The notes below the pieces were generated by a model that was given only the letters and a program-made list of their open reading frames with translations, ran no database searches and was not told the DNA's origin. The position numbers and the translations under genes are program-made. DNA of 12,991 bases, taken from contig CALUSZ010000072.1 of assembly GCA_944323495.1 (NCBI GenBank), positions 1-12,991 on the forward strand. Reading direction: 5' to 3'. Positions within the stretch are counted from its first letter, which is position 1. The number at the start of each line of letters is the position of its first letter. Below are positions 7,035 to 12,991 of this stretch, one piece after another. This stretch comes from Candidatus Gastranaerophilales bacterium (GTDB lineage: Bacteria; Cyanobacteriota; Vampirovibrionia; Gastranaerophilales; Gastranaerophilaceae).

Positions 7035-7073
7035 GGAAAATATGCCGTAAACACAAATATAAGGAGTAAGACT

Positions 7074-7646
7074 ATGTCCGAAAATTTCAGAATTGAAAAA
7101 AATCAAAGTCAACAAAACATTCCAGAGCCAAATGCTGCTGGACAAGGTAAGATTATAGACGAAGCTAATTATAGAATCCATGCTCCACGCGAAAGCGGCC
7201 CCAGTGCAATTGGACGCGGCGGAGATCCTTTGTTTAGAAGGATACGTGCATCAAAAGAACAACTGCTTGAGTTGATGGAAGAAACTCAAACTGTTCAGGA
7301 TTGGATTCAAAGAGAAACTTCTAATAATGTAGCTCTTTCATGTCTTGAGAATGAAAATCTTAAAGAAATTTACTATGAAATAAAAGACGGTTTTGGCGAA
7401 TATGGAAAAATCTCTTTGATGGGATTTAAAACCCCTTCCGGAGTCGAGATACCAAGATTGAAAATATATGATACCAACGGTGAAGTATTAGAAGTTCTCA
7501 CAGGGCCTATGGCAATGGATGAACTTAATAAACGTGCTCTAGCTTATAGAGAATCATTGAGAGATTATGAAGAAGTGCCTGAGCAAACTGACGAAACTGC
7601 AGGAATTATTCCGGATTATTCCGGTAATCCTGATGATTATACTTAA
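7074..7646 (+). CDS. Unknown soluble 190-aa protein
   Basis: I do not recognise a family. The first ~50 residues look disordered and polar, with Gly-rich SAIGRGGDP near residue 44. A helical charged region follows (SKEQLLELMEETQTVQDWI), then a central part with alternating strands (EYGKISLMGFKTPSGVEIP, RLKIYDTNGEVLEVLTGP), another helix, and a strongly acidic tail ending PDYSGNPDDYT. It has one cysteine, and no signal peptide or membrane segment. ATG 7074 follows AAGGAG (7061-7066) with a 7-base spacer, which supports translation. It is a single gene divergent from rnpA, with a 101-base spacer holding the rnpA promoter and short repeats. Its stop overlaps that of the convergent radical SAM gene by four bases (TTAA). 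I see no clear + strand promoter. Function unknown. Confidence 0.75.
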   Translation: MSENFRIEKNQSQQNIPEPNAAGQGKIIDEANYRIHAPRESGPSAIGRGGDPLFRRIRASKEQLLELMEETQTVQDWIQRETSNNVALSCLENENLKEIYYEIKDGFGEYGKISLMGFKTPSGVEIPRLKIYDTNGEVLEVLTGPMAMDELNKRALAYRESLRDYEEVPEQTDETAGIIPDYSGNPDDYT

Positions 7647-9049
7647 TGTAAAATAAGGCTTAGACCTGCCTTTATATAGTTCTTTAACTCCACAAAACTT
7701 CTCAACGAAAGCAGGGTTTTTAATATAAATTTAGGGCGCAGATAAAAGCGTTTTACAGCCTGTTTATGCAGCTCAAATATACGTTCTTTGCTCAGCTCGC
7801 GAGATTTAACCACCGGCTGATAATAAGCACTCCTAAAATCCATATTACCTTCAACAAGTTTATTTACCATTGCATATGCAAAAAACTTTGTTCCCGGAAG
7901 AGGTGTTGCGGTATAAAAACTTATAAAATTACTGTCAAGCTCTATTGCAAACTTAATCGTTTCCTCAACGGTCTCCTCTGTCTCCCAAGGAAGGCCTATG
8001 ACAAAATAATTATAAATCTTTATCTTATTTTTCTTTAAAATTTTAACAGTATTTCTTATATCATCAAGAGTAATTCTTTTTCCTATATTATTTAGCATTC
8101 TTTGCGAACCACTTTCAACTCCAATGCTCACCAACCTGCATCCTGACTTATACATCAAAGAAGCCATCTCATCATCCATAGTATCAGCTCTTGTATTAGA
8201 TGACCAAGTAATCTTAAGTCCGCTCTCTATAATTTTTTTACATAAATTTAATGTCCAATCTCTGTCAAAATTAAAAATATCAGACCAAAAAACAAAATTC
8301 CTAATATTATATTTTTCAACACACTCTCTAATTTCAGCAATTATATTTTCCGCCGAACGCAATCTTACTTTTGCCCCGGAAACAGGTGTCGCAAGACAGA
8401 AAAAACAATGATAAGGGCATCCTCTTGCAACCTTTATTACTGCTTGCACCTTGCCATTATCCGGTCTCCTGTAAATGGAATTATCTACTAAATGCCGAGC
8501 AGGAAAAGGCAGTAAATCCAAGTCCTCAATAAAAGGACGCTTTTCGTTTTTTTCAGCTTGAAAATTAGCTCTGTAACAAATACCCAAAATCTCTTCATCA
8601 GGCAGACCGTTTAGAATATCCCTAAGAGTAAATTCTGCTTCTCCTATAATTACATAGTCAAGAAAAGGATTCTCATATATTGCATTCGTATTGTATGTTA
8701 TAAAAGGAGCACCCTTAACAATAATACATACAGATTTTAGAATTTCTTTAGCCTGTTTTAAAGCCGCCATATCCGTTTGAAAAGTCGGCGTAGCGATATT
8801 AGCAACAATATAATCCGGATTAAACTCTCTTAAATCCTTTATAAAATCTCCGCCCTGACTATAATCCTTTATTTTAGCTTCATATCCGCAACTCTCAGCA
8901 ATACTTGCAAGATACATTAAGTCCGTCGGCGGCAGCGGAGGAATAACAAGCAATTCCTTTGTTGGCTGCTGACACCGGTCCTCACGGTTAATAACCGGAG
9001 AAGGAGGATACATAAGTAAAACCCTTCCTCTTTTTTTATCAGCACACAT
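7643..9049 (-). CDS. B12-binding-type radical SAM protein
   Basis: The 468-aa protein has the two-part layout of class B/BchE-like radical SAM enzymes. The N-terminal part is a Rossmann-like cobalamin-binding-type domain (about residues 10-150; PPLPPTDLMYLASIAES, then DYVIIGEAEFTL). The radical SAM barrel carries the iron-sulfur motif CPYHCFFC (C211, C215, C218). Later segments include RLVSIGVESGSQRMLNNIGK and YNYFVIGLPWETEETVEE, both typical of this superfamily. The DxHxxG cobalamin-ligand motif is not seen, so B12 may bind without a protein ligand or not at all. Such proteins methylate or rearrange unactivated carbons in lipids, cofactors or natural products; the substrate cannot be read here. 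ATG 9049 lies 5 bases after the transporter's stop, and its Shine-Dalgarno (AAGGA) is formed by the transporter's last codons, so the two are translated together. Confidence 0.88.
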   Translation of the reverse strand: MCADKKRGRVLLMYPPSPVINREDRCQQPTKELLVIPPLPPTDLMYLASIAESCGYEAKIKDYSQGGDFIKDLREFNPDYIVANIATPTFQTDMAALKQAKEILKSVCIIVKGAPFITYNTNAIYENPFLDYVIIGEAEFTLRDILNGLPDEEILGICYRANFQAEKNEKRPFIEDLDLLPFPARHLVDNSIYRRPDNGKVQAVIKVARGCPYHCFFCLATPVSGAKVRLRSAENIIAEIRECVEKYNIRNFVFWSDIFNFDRDWTLNLCKKIIESGLKITWSSNTRADTMDDEMASLMYKSGCRLVSIGVESGSQRMLNNIGKRITLDDIRNTVKILKKNKIKIYNYFVIGLPWETEETVEETIKFAIELDSNFISFYTATPLPGTKFFAYAMVNKLVEGNMDFRSAYYQPVVKSRELSKERIFELHKQAVKRFYLRPKFILKTLLSLRSFVELKNYIKAGLSLILH

Positions 9050-9054
9050 CGCTA

Positions 9055-10428
9055 TTATCCTTCTACAGTTTTATCCTTAACTCTTGATGCAATTACAGAT
9101 GCCAATATTAAGCACCCGGCACCGATTAGAAAAGTATATTCCCAGTGGTAATTAACTCCGCCAATTACATTAAACGAGCATTTGTTAATAATCCAGGAAA
9201 CAAGAGTACATACAAATACTTGCGGTCCTGCAATAAAGATATTAAATATTCCCATAACAGACCCTTCTGTACCGGGTTTTATGTATTGAGAGAGCATCGC
9301 AAAAGGAAGAGCACATATACTTGCCCAGCCAATACCTGCAATTGCCATTAATAAAGCTACTACTTTGACATTAAAACAAAATGCCATACCTAAATAAGCT
9401 GCTGCCATTGAAAGCATTGATAAAATATGCACCTTCTTATTACCATACTTTACTGACAACACCCCAATCGGAATAGCCACAATAAAACATACTAAATTAA
9501 ATATAGCAAAGCAAGTTGACGAAAAATTTGTTGCATTAAGCACCAAGCCGTCATAACTTGCTTTCACAATTTCTGATACATCAGACAAATCCGGTACAGC
9601 AAATATAGTGTGGACACAATACTGCGTGAAATTAATCATCAAACACATTGTCCCAATCCAAGTGAAAAACTGCATCCAGCAAATTTTTCCAACTTCAGGC
9701 GAAAGCGCAAAAAACTCCTTCAAAGATTTTACAATACTAAACCGTTCCTTAGTTTCCTCTTTAGGAACCTCAATCTTTCTCTCTTTAATTGTCATACAAG
9801 TCCACAACATGCCCAGTGCAAATGCTAAAGCAGCCATTATAAACTGCGCATTTATAGACATTTGACAATTAAACGCCCACTTTAAAAAAGGAGCCGTACC
9901 AGCAGCAAAAACAGACCCTAATCCAATTGCCAGACTAATATATGAATTTGCAATTGAATGCTGTTCCGGAGGAACAACATCCGGCACAAGCGCCCTATAT
10001 GGACCCTGAGCAATATTTACACACGCATCCAGAATCCAAATCATTACAGCAGCAAATAACAAAGCCGCAACCTCTGGGAATTTAATATGCAAAAAAGCAC
10101 TTAACTGATTAGTAATTAGCTCAGAATTCGGTAAAGCCCACAAAGCAACAGCCGAGAGTAAAGCCCCGCCTAATAGATATGGTCTCCTTCTGCCAAAAGG
10201 AGAAGTCGTTTTATCACTTAAAGCCCCAATTACAGGCTGTACAACCATGCCGGTAAAAGGTCCAGCAAGCCAAATTAGCCCAAAAATAAAAGGATCTGCA
10301 CCCAAATCTTCAGTAACCGGCCCTGATAAAATAATCCTCATCTGCCAGGCAAATTGCAAGCCAAAAAACCCAAGGGCAAAACTTAGGAATTTTGCTGTCG
10401 TAAATTTCTTCAAAGAGTTATCTTCCAT
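9055..10428 (-). CDS. MFS transporter, SLC45/GPH-like (probable sugar:cation symporter)
   Basis: The 457-aa product has about 12 hydrophobic helices and the loop 2-3 signature GALSDKTTSPFGRRRP (68-83), which matches the SD(R/K)..xxFGRRRPF pattern of SLC45 and plant sucrose carriers. The ACVNIAQGPYRALVPDVVPP segment (helix 4 to loop) and the C-half helix GIFNIFIAGPQ also fit that group. The likely role is import of a disaccharide or glycoside with H+ or Na+ across the inner membrane; the exact substrate is not visible. ATG 10428 follows GGAGAG with a spacer of about 7 bases. It has its own promoter in the 60-base gap after rph and is coupled to the radical SAM gene downstream. No glycosidase or sugar kinase is adjacent. 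Confidence 0.85.
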   Translation of the reverse strand: MEDNSLKKFTTAKFLSFALGFFGLQFAWQMRIILSGPVTEDLGADPFIFGLIWLAGPFTGMVVQPVIGALSDKTTSPFGRRRPYLLGGALLSAVALWALPNSELITNQLSAFLHIKFPEVAALLFAAVMIWILDACVNIAQGPYRALVPDVVPPEQHSIANSYISLAIGLGSVFAAGTAPFLKWAFNCQMSINAQFIMAALAFALGMLWTCMTIKERKIEVPKEETKERFSIVKSLKEFFALSPEVGKICWMQFFTWIGTMCLMINFTQYCVHTIFAVPDLSDVSEIVKASYDGLVLNATNFSSTCFAIFNLVCFIVAIPIGVLSVKYGNKKVHILSMLSMAAAYLGMAFCFNVKVVALLMAIAGIGWASICALPFAMLSQYIKPGTEGSVMGIFNIFIAGPQVFVCTLVSWIINKCSFNVIGGVNYHWEYTFLIGAGCLILASVIASRVKDKTVEG

Positions 10429-10455
10429 TTATATCTCTCCACACATTCTTATATT

Positions 10456-10484
10456 AGTGTACAAGTAACAAAAACCCGCGTCAA
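10456..10484 (-). promoter_or_regulatory. Promoter of the transporter-radical SAM pair
   Basis: On the - strand, TTGACG (10484-10479) and TACACT (10461-10456) are separated by 17 bases in the gap between rph and the transporter. Transcription would start near 10449, about 20 bases before ATG 10428, leaving room for the GGAGAG ribosome site. The -35 matches consensus at five of six positions. Confidence 0.5.
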
Positions 10485-10488
10485 GAAA

Positions 10489-11184
10489 TTAATACATCCC
10501 AATTATTTTATCAATTCCTGTTTTTGCAATGTTAAACAACTCAAGCATACGTTCAAATTCATATGGTTCACCCTCGGATGTTGTCTGAAAATCTACGATT
10601 TTACCGCTTTTAGTAAGTACAACATTGGAATCCACCTGCGCGTGAGAATCTTCCTCATAATTTAAATCTAATTTGATATCACCATCAACAATACCAATAG
10701 AAATCGCACCCACAGGTTCAATAATAGGATTTTCTTTTAAATCTCCTGATTCTAAAAGCTTATCAACAGCATCTTTCAAAGCAAGATATCCGCCGCAAAT
10801 ACTCGCAGTTCTTGTCCCACCATCGGCCTGTATAACATCAGCATCAATAGTTATCGTCATCCCTGACATTTTCTCTAAATCAACACAAGCTCTCAGAGCT
10901 CTTCCAATCAGCCTCTGTATTTCCTGCGTTCTGCCTGAGACTTTTTCTCTTTCTCTCTTACATCTTGTATTAGTAGAGGCCGGAAGCAATGAATACTCAG
11001 CAGTCACCCACCCTCTATTATCCTCATCAGCCATCCACTTAGGCTTCTTTAACTCTACAGATGCTGTTACTATAACCCTCGTATCTCCAAATTCCGTCAA
11101 AACAGACCCTAAAGCGTGTTTAGTAAACCCATGGGTGAATTTTATTGGTCTTAATTCACTATTACCTCTACCATCAGCTCTCAT
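10489..11184 (-). CDS. rph: Ribonuclease PH
   Basis: RNase PH is a phosphate-dependent 3'-5' exoribonuclease that trims tRNA 3' ends and structured RNAs, acting as a hexamer in the cytosol. The 231-aa product shows the family signatures in order: GWVTAEYSLLPAST (58-71), GRTQEIQRLIGRALRA (84-99) with the phosphate-binding R85, DADVIQADGGTRTASI (114-129) with G123-T124-R125, and LDLNYEEDSHAQVDSN carrying the metal-binding acids. It is slightly shorter than the usual ~240 aa at the C-terminus but has every catalytic element. ATG 11184 follows GGAGGA with about 7 bases of spacer. A possible -10 TAGAAT lies at 11214-11209 with a weak -35; it would be divergent from, and overlap, the promoter of the small + strand gene. 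An rdgB-type partner, common next to rph, is not here. Confidence 0.96.
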   Translation of the reverse strand: MRADGRGNSELRPIKFTHGFTKHALGSVLTEFGDTRVIVTASVELKKPKWMADEDNRGWVTAEYSLLPASTNTRCKREREKVSGRTQEIQRLIGRALRACVDLEKMSGMTITIDADVIQADGGTRTASICGGYLALKDAVDKLLESGDLKENPIIEPVGAISIGIVDGDIKLDLNYEEDSHAQVDSNVVLTKSGKIVDFQTTSEGEPYEFERMLELFNIAKTGIDKIIGMY

Positions 11185-11222
11185 ATTTCTCCTCCAAATT
11201 ATGTATTTATTCTAACACAGAA

Positions 11223-11251
11223 TTGACAGAAAGAAAAAACAAATATAAAAT
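11223..11251 (+). promoter_or_regulatory. Consensus sigma70-type promoter of the small Ser/Thr-rich gene
   Basis: TTGACA (11223-11228), a perfect -35 box, is followed after exactly 17 bases by TAAAAT (11246-11251). Transcription would start near 11258, giving a leader of about 32 bases before the ATT codon at 11290 that includes AGGAGG. It is the best promoter in the window. Confidence 0.65.
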
Positions 11252-11278
11252 GTGCATGTGTTTAAAATTAAACACGAG

Positions 11279-11284
11279 AGGAGG
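11279..11284 (+). promoter_or_regulatory. Strong Shine-Dalgarno preceding an ATT codon
   Basis: AGGAGG ends 5 bases before ATT at 11290. In that reading frame the stop TAA at 11269-11271 bounds the gene upstream, and no ATG, GTG or TTG occurs before ATG 11341, which is 56 bases past this site and has no ribosome site of its own. The position therefore argues for initiation at ATT 11290. Confidence 0.6.
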
Positions 11285-11289
11285 TTAAT

Positions 11290-11619
11290 ATTACAGAAGG
11301 AATCAGCACATCATTTTCAGGTTCTGTATTTACAAGTATTATGCAAAGCTCTACAAGTGAAACAACTACTGCTTCAGCATCTACAACAGAGGCTACCAGT
11401 ACAACAGCTACAAGCAGCAAATCATCAAGCGAAATACTTAATGAGTTAAGACAGGATGGAATGTCCGCAACTAAAACAGCACAAGATATTGCTGACGAGT
11501 ACGGGGTGTCTCTTGCAAAAGCACAGGAAATACTAAGTGAATTAAAAAATGAACAAGACAGTACTTTTGCTCTTGATAATCCTATTCCTGAAGATTCAAC
11601 AGTCTCTTACCATGTCTAA
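11290..11619 (+). CDS. Small Ser/Thr-rich protein with possible HTH, apparent ATT start
   Basis: Starting at ATT gives 109 residues; starting at the first ATG (11341) gives 92. The ATT start is preferred because AGGAGG stands 5 bases before it, a strong promoter stands before that, and the frame is open from there. About residues 7-54 are low-complexity Ser/Thr/Ala. The second half, from about residue 55, contains EILNELRQDG, then TAQDIADEYGVSLAKAQEIL, which has the helix-turn-helix look of small DNA-binding domains, and then an acidic tail ending STVSYHV. There is no cysteine, signal peptide or membrane helix. I know no family for it. It is a single gene, divergent from rph and ended by a hairpin. 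The HTH reading is an inference; a two-helix protein-protein module is also possible. Confidence 0.65.
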   Translation: MTEGISTSFSGSVFTSIMQSSTSETTTASASTTEATSTTATSSKSSSEILNELRQDGMSATKTAQDIADEYGVSLAKAQEILSELKNEQDSTFALDNPIPEDSTVSYHV

Positions 11620-11702
11620 AAGGGGTTAATAACTCTATAAATAAGGATGTTTATATTTGTTCATTGCTCCTAAACTAAAGGACCTTTTTAAAACATGGCT
11701 AA

Positions 11703-11731
11703 ATCGAGAGCCCCTCTTCGGGGCTCTCGAT
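11703..11731 (+). terminator. Strong hairpin between convergent genes
   Basis: ATCGAGAGCCCC (11703-11714) and GGGGCTCTCGAT (11720-11731) pair perfectly over 12 bp around a 5-base loop TCTTC. The tail is ATTTT on the + side and TTTA on the - side, so U tracts are short. Its place between two convergent genes suggests a bidirectional terminator. The rest of the 148-base spacer (11620-11767) holds nothing I recognise. Confidence 0.7.
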
Positions 11732-11767
11732 CATTTTCGACTGTATATTATCCCTTAACAGGGTATA

Positions 11768-12991
11768 TTAACCTGAGAATGTTTTATAAGAAGCTTCAAT
11801 GTTATCATTGATAACCTTATCAACAGCTTCTATTTCTGTTGTAATCTGTGTTCTTTCATTATCAAGTCGCTGAAGCTTTAATTCAAGGTTTCTATCTTCT
11901 GCTTGAATTATTGAAGTTTTTGCGTTTATTTCCTGCTGCTTTTTATCATATTCATACTGTGCATATTCATATTGATTATATGCATCCTGATATGCAGCTT
12001 CATCAGTAACAGTTGTCGCAGTTAAATCAATGTCTCTATAAGATACAATCTCTCCAGTTGCAGAATCTTTAGTAGGAATACTTATTTTTGTAATACGACC
12101 TTGAGTATCAAATTCTAATTTACATTGATCTACAGGATCCGATACGGTATATTTACCATTTGCAGTAAAAGAATAGGTCTGCGCAAAACCATCAGGACTG
12201 TTAACATCATCCTGTAATGCAAATTGTATAGAACGCACACCGGTTTCACTTGTAACTACAAATACATAGAAATCATTCTCATCTATACTTTCATCATCTG
12301 CACCATAGGTATTTCTTATAGCCTCCCTATAAGATTCCCAGTCAAATTCATCACCAAATTCTTTTATTGCTTGATCAAACGTATAGGCAACTTTTCCTCC
12401 TATAGTTAAAGCTCCGTCATCTGGATTGCGAAGAGTATCCCCTCCGCCAGCAGAAGCTTTGAAATATTTAGCATTATCGCCAGCATCTTTAATTGTATAT
12501 TTGCCGGTTTCTTTATCTAATTCCACGTATGGAGAATTTTGAGTTAATTGTACGACATCTTCTCCAATTTGAATGTAGTAATTATTCAAATCATTAGCAT
12601 CAATTTGTATGGCGTCCTCTACAGTATTCTCACGTAAATGACTATATGCTGTTTTATCTTCTGCCGCGTCATATTCGGATTTTGGAACTCTTTTATAGTA
12701 AGTCGCACCTTCATCAAAGGAGTCAACAGGTTTATATCCCTCCCCATCCAGAGTCATATAATCATCCGGATCTTCACCTTGTTCAATTAATTCACTGCCG
12801 GAAATGGGGGTTTCACTTATATAAATATCACCTTCTATATATTCATCTTGTCCGTCTTGAAGCTGACTATATGTATTGGTACCGACAGGCATAGTTATAT
12901 CTATAAATTCACCTCTCATATCAGCACCAGCATGCCCGACAACTGATGAGCCATAATTAGCAGTTATTGCATTACCGGTCGCTGTTTGCTG
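11768..12991 (-). CDS. Large acidic, probably structural or surface protein (5' end beyond window)
   Basis: The reading frame is open from the right edge to TAA at 11768-11770, giving 407 visible residues. An ATG at 12919 is internal to the frame: the 24 codons before it have no stop and read as similar Gly/Ala/Ser-rich sequence, so the true start is probably outside. The visible protein is acidic and rich in Asp, Glu, Tyr, Thr and Gly, with short strand-like units such as DEGATYYKRV and KETGKYTIKDAGDNAKYFKA. It has almost no cysteine. The last ~80 residues (from about TDEAAYQDAYNQYEYAQYEY) form a Gln/Glu/Lys-rich coiled coil ending IEASYKTFSG. I do not recognise a named domain. The composition suggests an extracellular or filament-like protein; that is an inference. 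It converges on the small Ser/Thr-rich gene across the hairpin terminator. Confidence 0.7.
   Translation of the reverse strand, partial: QQTATGNAITANYGSSVVGHAGADMRGEFIDITMPVGTNTYSQLQDGQDEYIEGDIYISETPISGSELIEQGEDPDDYMTLDGEGYKPVDSFDEGATYYKRVPKSEYDAAEDKTAYSHLRENTVEDAIQIDANDLNNYYIQIGEDVVQLTQNSPYVELDKETGKYTIKDAGDNAKYFKASAGGGDTLRNPDDGALTIGGKVAYTFDQAIKEFGDEFDWESYREAIRNTYGADDESIDENDFYVFVVTSETGVRSIQFALQDDVNSPDGFAQTYSFTANGKYTVSDPVDQCKLEFDTQGRITKISIPTKDSATGEIVSYRDIDLTATTVTDEAAYQDAYNQYEYAQYEYDKKQQEINAKTSIIQAEDRNLELKLQRLDNERTQITTEIEAVDKVINDNIEASYKTFSG

Noticed and set aside
6973..7073. rpmH (ribosomal protein L34) upstream of rnpA
   Set aside because: The 101-base spacer has no Lys/Arg-rich 44-aa frame on the - strand; it holds promoter elements and repeats.
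10673..11215. 180-aa open frame on the + strand opposite rph
   Set aside because: It mirrors rph, whose identity is certain; a long antisense frame there is a codon-usage shadow.
11252..11449. + strand frame from ATG 11252 (65 aa)
   Set aside because: It has no ribosome site, its Gln/Leu-rich product comes from the Ser/Thr codons of the real frame read out of phase, and AGGAGG serves the other frame.
12919..12919. ATG 12919 as the true start of the right-edge gene
   Set aside because: The frame stays open for 24 more codons to the window edge, and no Shine-Dalgarno precedes this ATG.
1..12991. CRISPR array, insertion sequence, prophage, tRNA or rRNA genes, riboswitch
   Set aside because: No regular spaced repeats, transposase or integrase frames, cloverleaf-like segments, or known conserved riboswitch elements were seen; all spacers are short.

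Overview
The window reads as chromosome of an AT-rich, diderm bacterium. An MCE/MlaD-type lipid-transport subunit and a prepilin-like protein argue for two membranes. RNase Y followed by a YmdB-family phosphodiesterase is a gene pair best known from Firmicutes. Low GC, this mix of Firmicutes-like RNA turnover with diderm envelope genes, and the DVNG...W/GKD..F.F style of the pilin fit a gut Vampirovibrionia ('Melainabacteria', Gastranaerophilales-like) genome. That assignment is an inference from gene content, not a proof. There are no tRNA or rRNA genes, no CRISPR array, no insertion sequence and no phage module. Coding density is high and no gene-free stretch exceeds 150 bases.

Layout. (1) Positions 12-4464, + strand: a tight five-gene run of rny (RNase Y), a ymdB-like phosphodiesterase, a PHP-domain phosphoesterase/nuclease, a type IV prepilin-like protein and a LOG-family nucleotide hydrolase. 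A perfect 12-bp inverted repeat lies between the first two. (2) Positions 4461-6972, - strand: in transcription order rnpA (RNase P protein), an unknown 184-aa protein, an MlaD-like MCE protein and upp (uracil phosphoribosyltransferase), then a stand-alone LuxR-type HTH protein of 71 aa. Good sigma70-type promoters sit directly against the start codons of rnpA and mlaD, suggesting leaderless or nearly leaderless transcripts. (3) Position 7074: a divergent + strand gene for an unknown soluble 190-aa protein. (4) Positions 7643-11184, - strand: rph (RNase PH), then an SLC45/GPH-like sugar transporter with its own promoter, coupled to a B12-binding-type radical SAM protein. (5) Positions 11223-11619, + strand: a consensus promoter, a strong Shine-Dalgarno and a small Ser/Thr-rich protein with a possible HTH that appears to start at ATT. 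(6) A strong hairpin at 11703-11731 separates it from a convergent, 5'-truncated gene for a large acidic, probably structural or surface protein with a C-terminal coiled coil, which runs off the right edge.

Taken together, much of the window concerns RNA turnover and nucleotide salvage: RNase Y, YmdB, PHP nuclease, RNase P protein, RNase PH, LOG and UPRT. Envelope genes (MlaD, pilin, transporter) are interleaved in the same operons. Nothing here is an obvious new defence or mobile system. The most notable observations are the apparent ATT initiation, the leaderless promoter geometry and the hairpin that includes a Shine-Dalgarno sequence.
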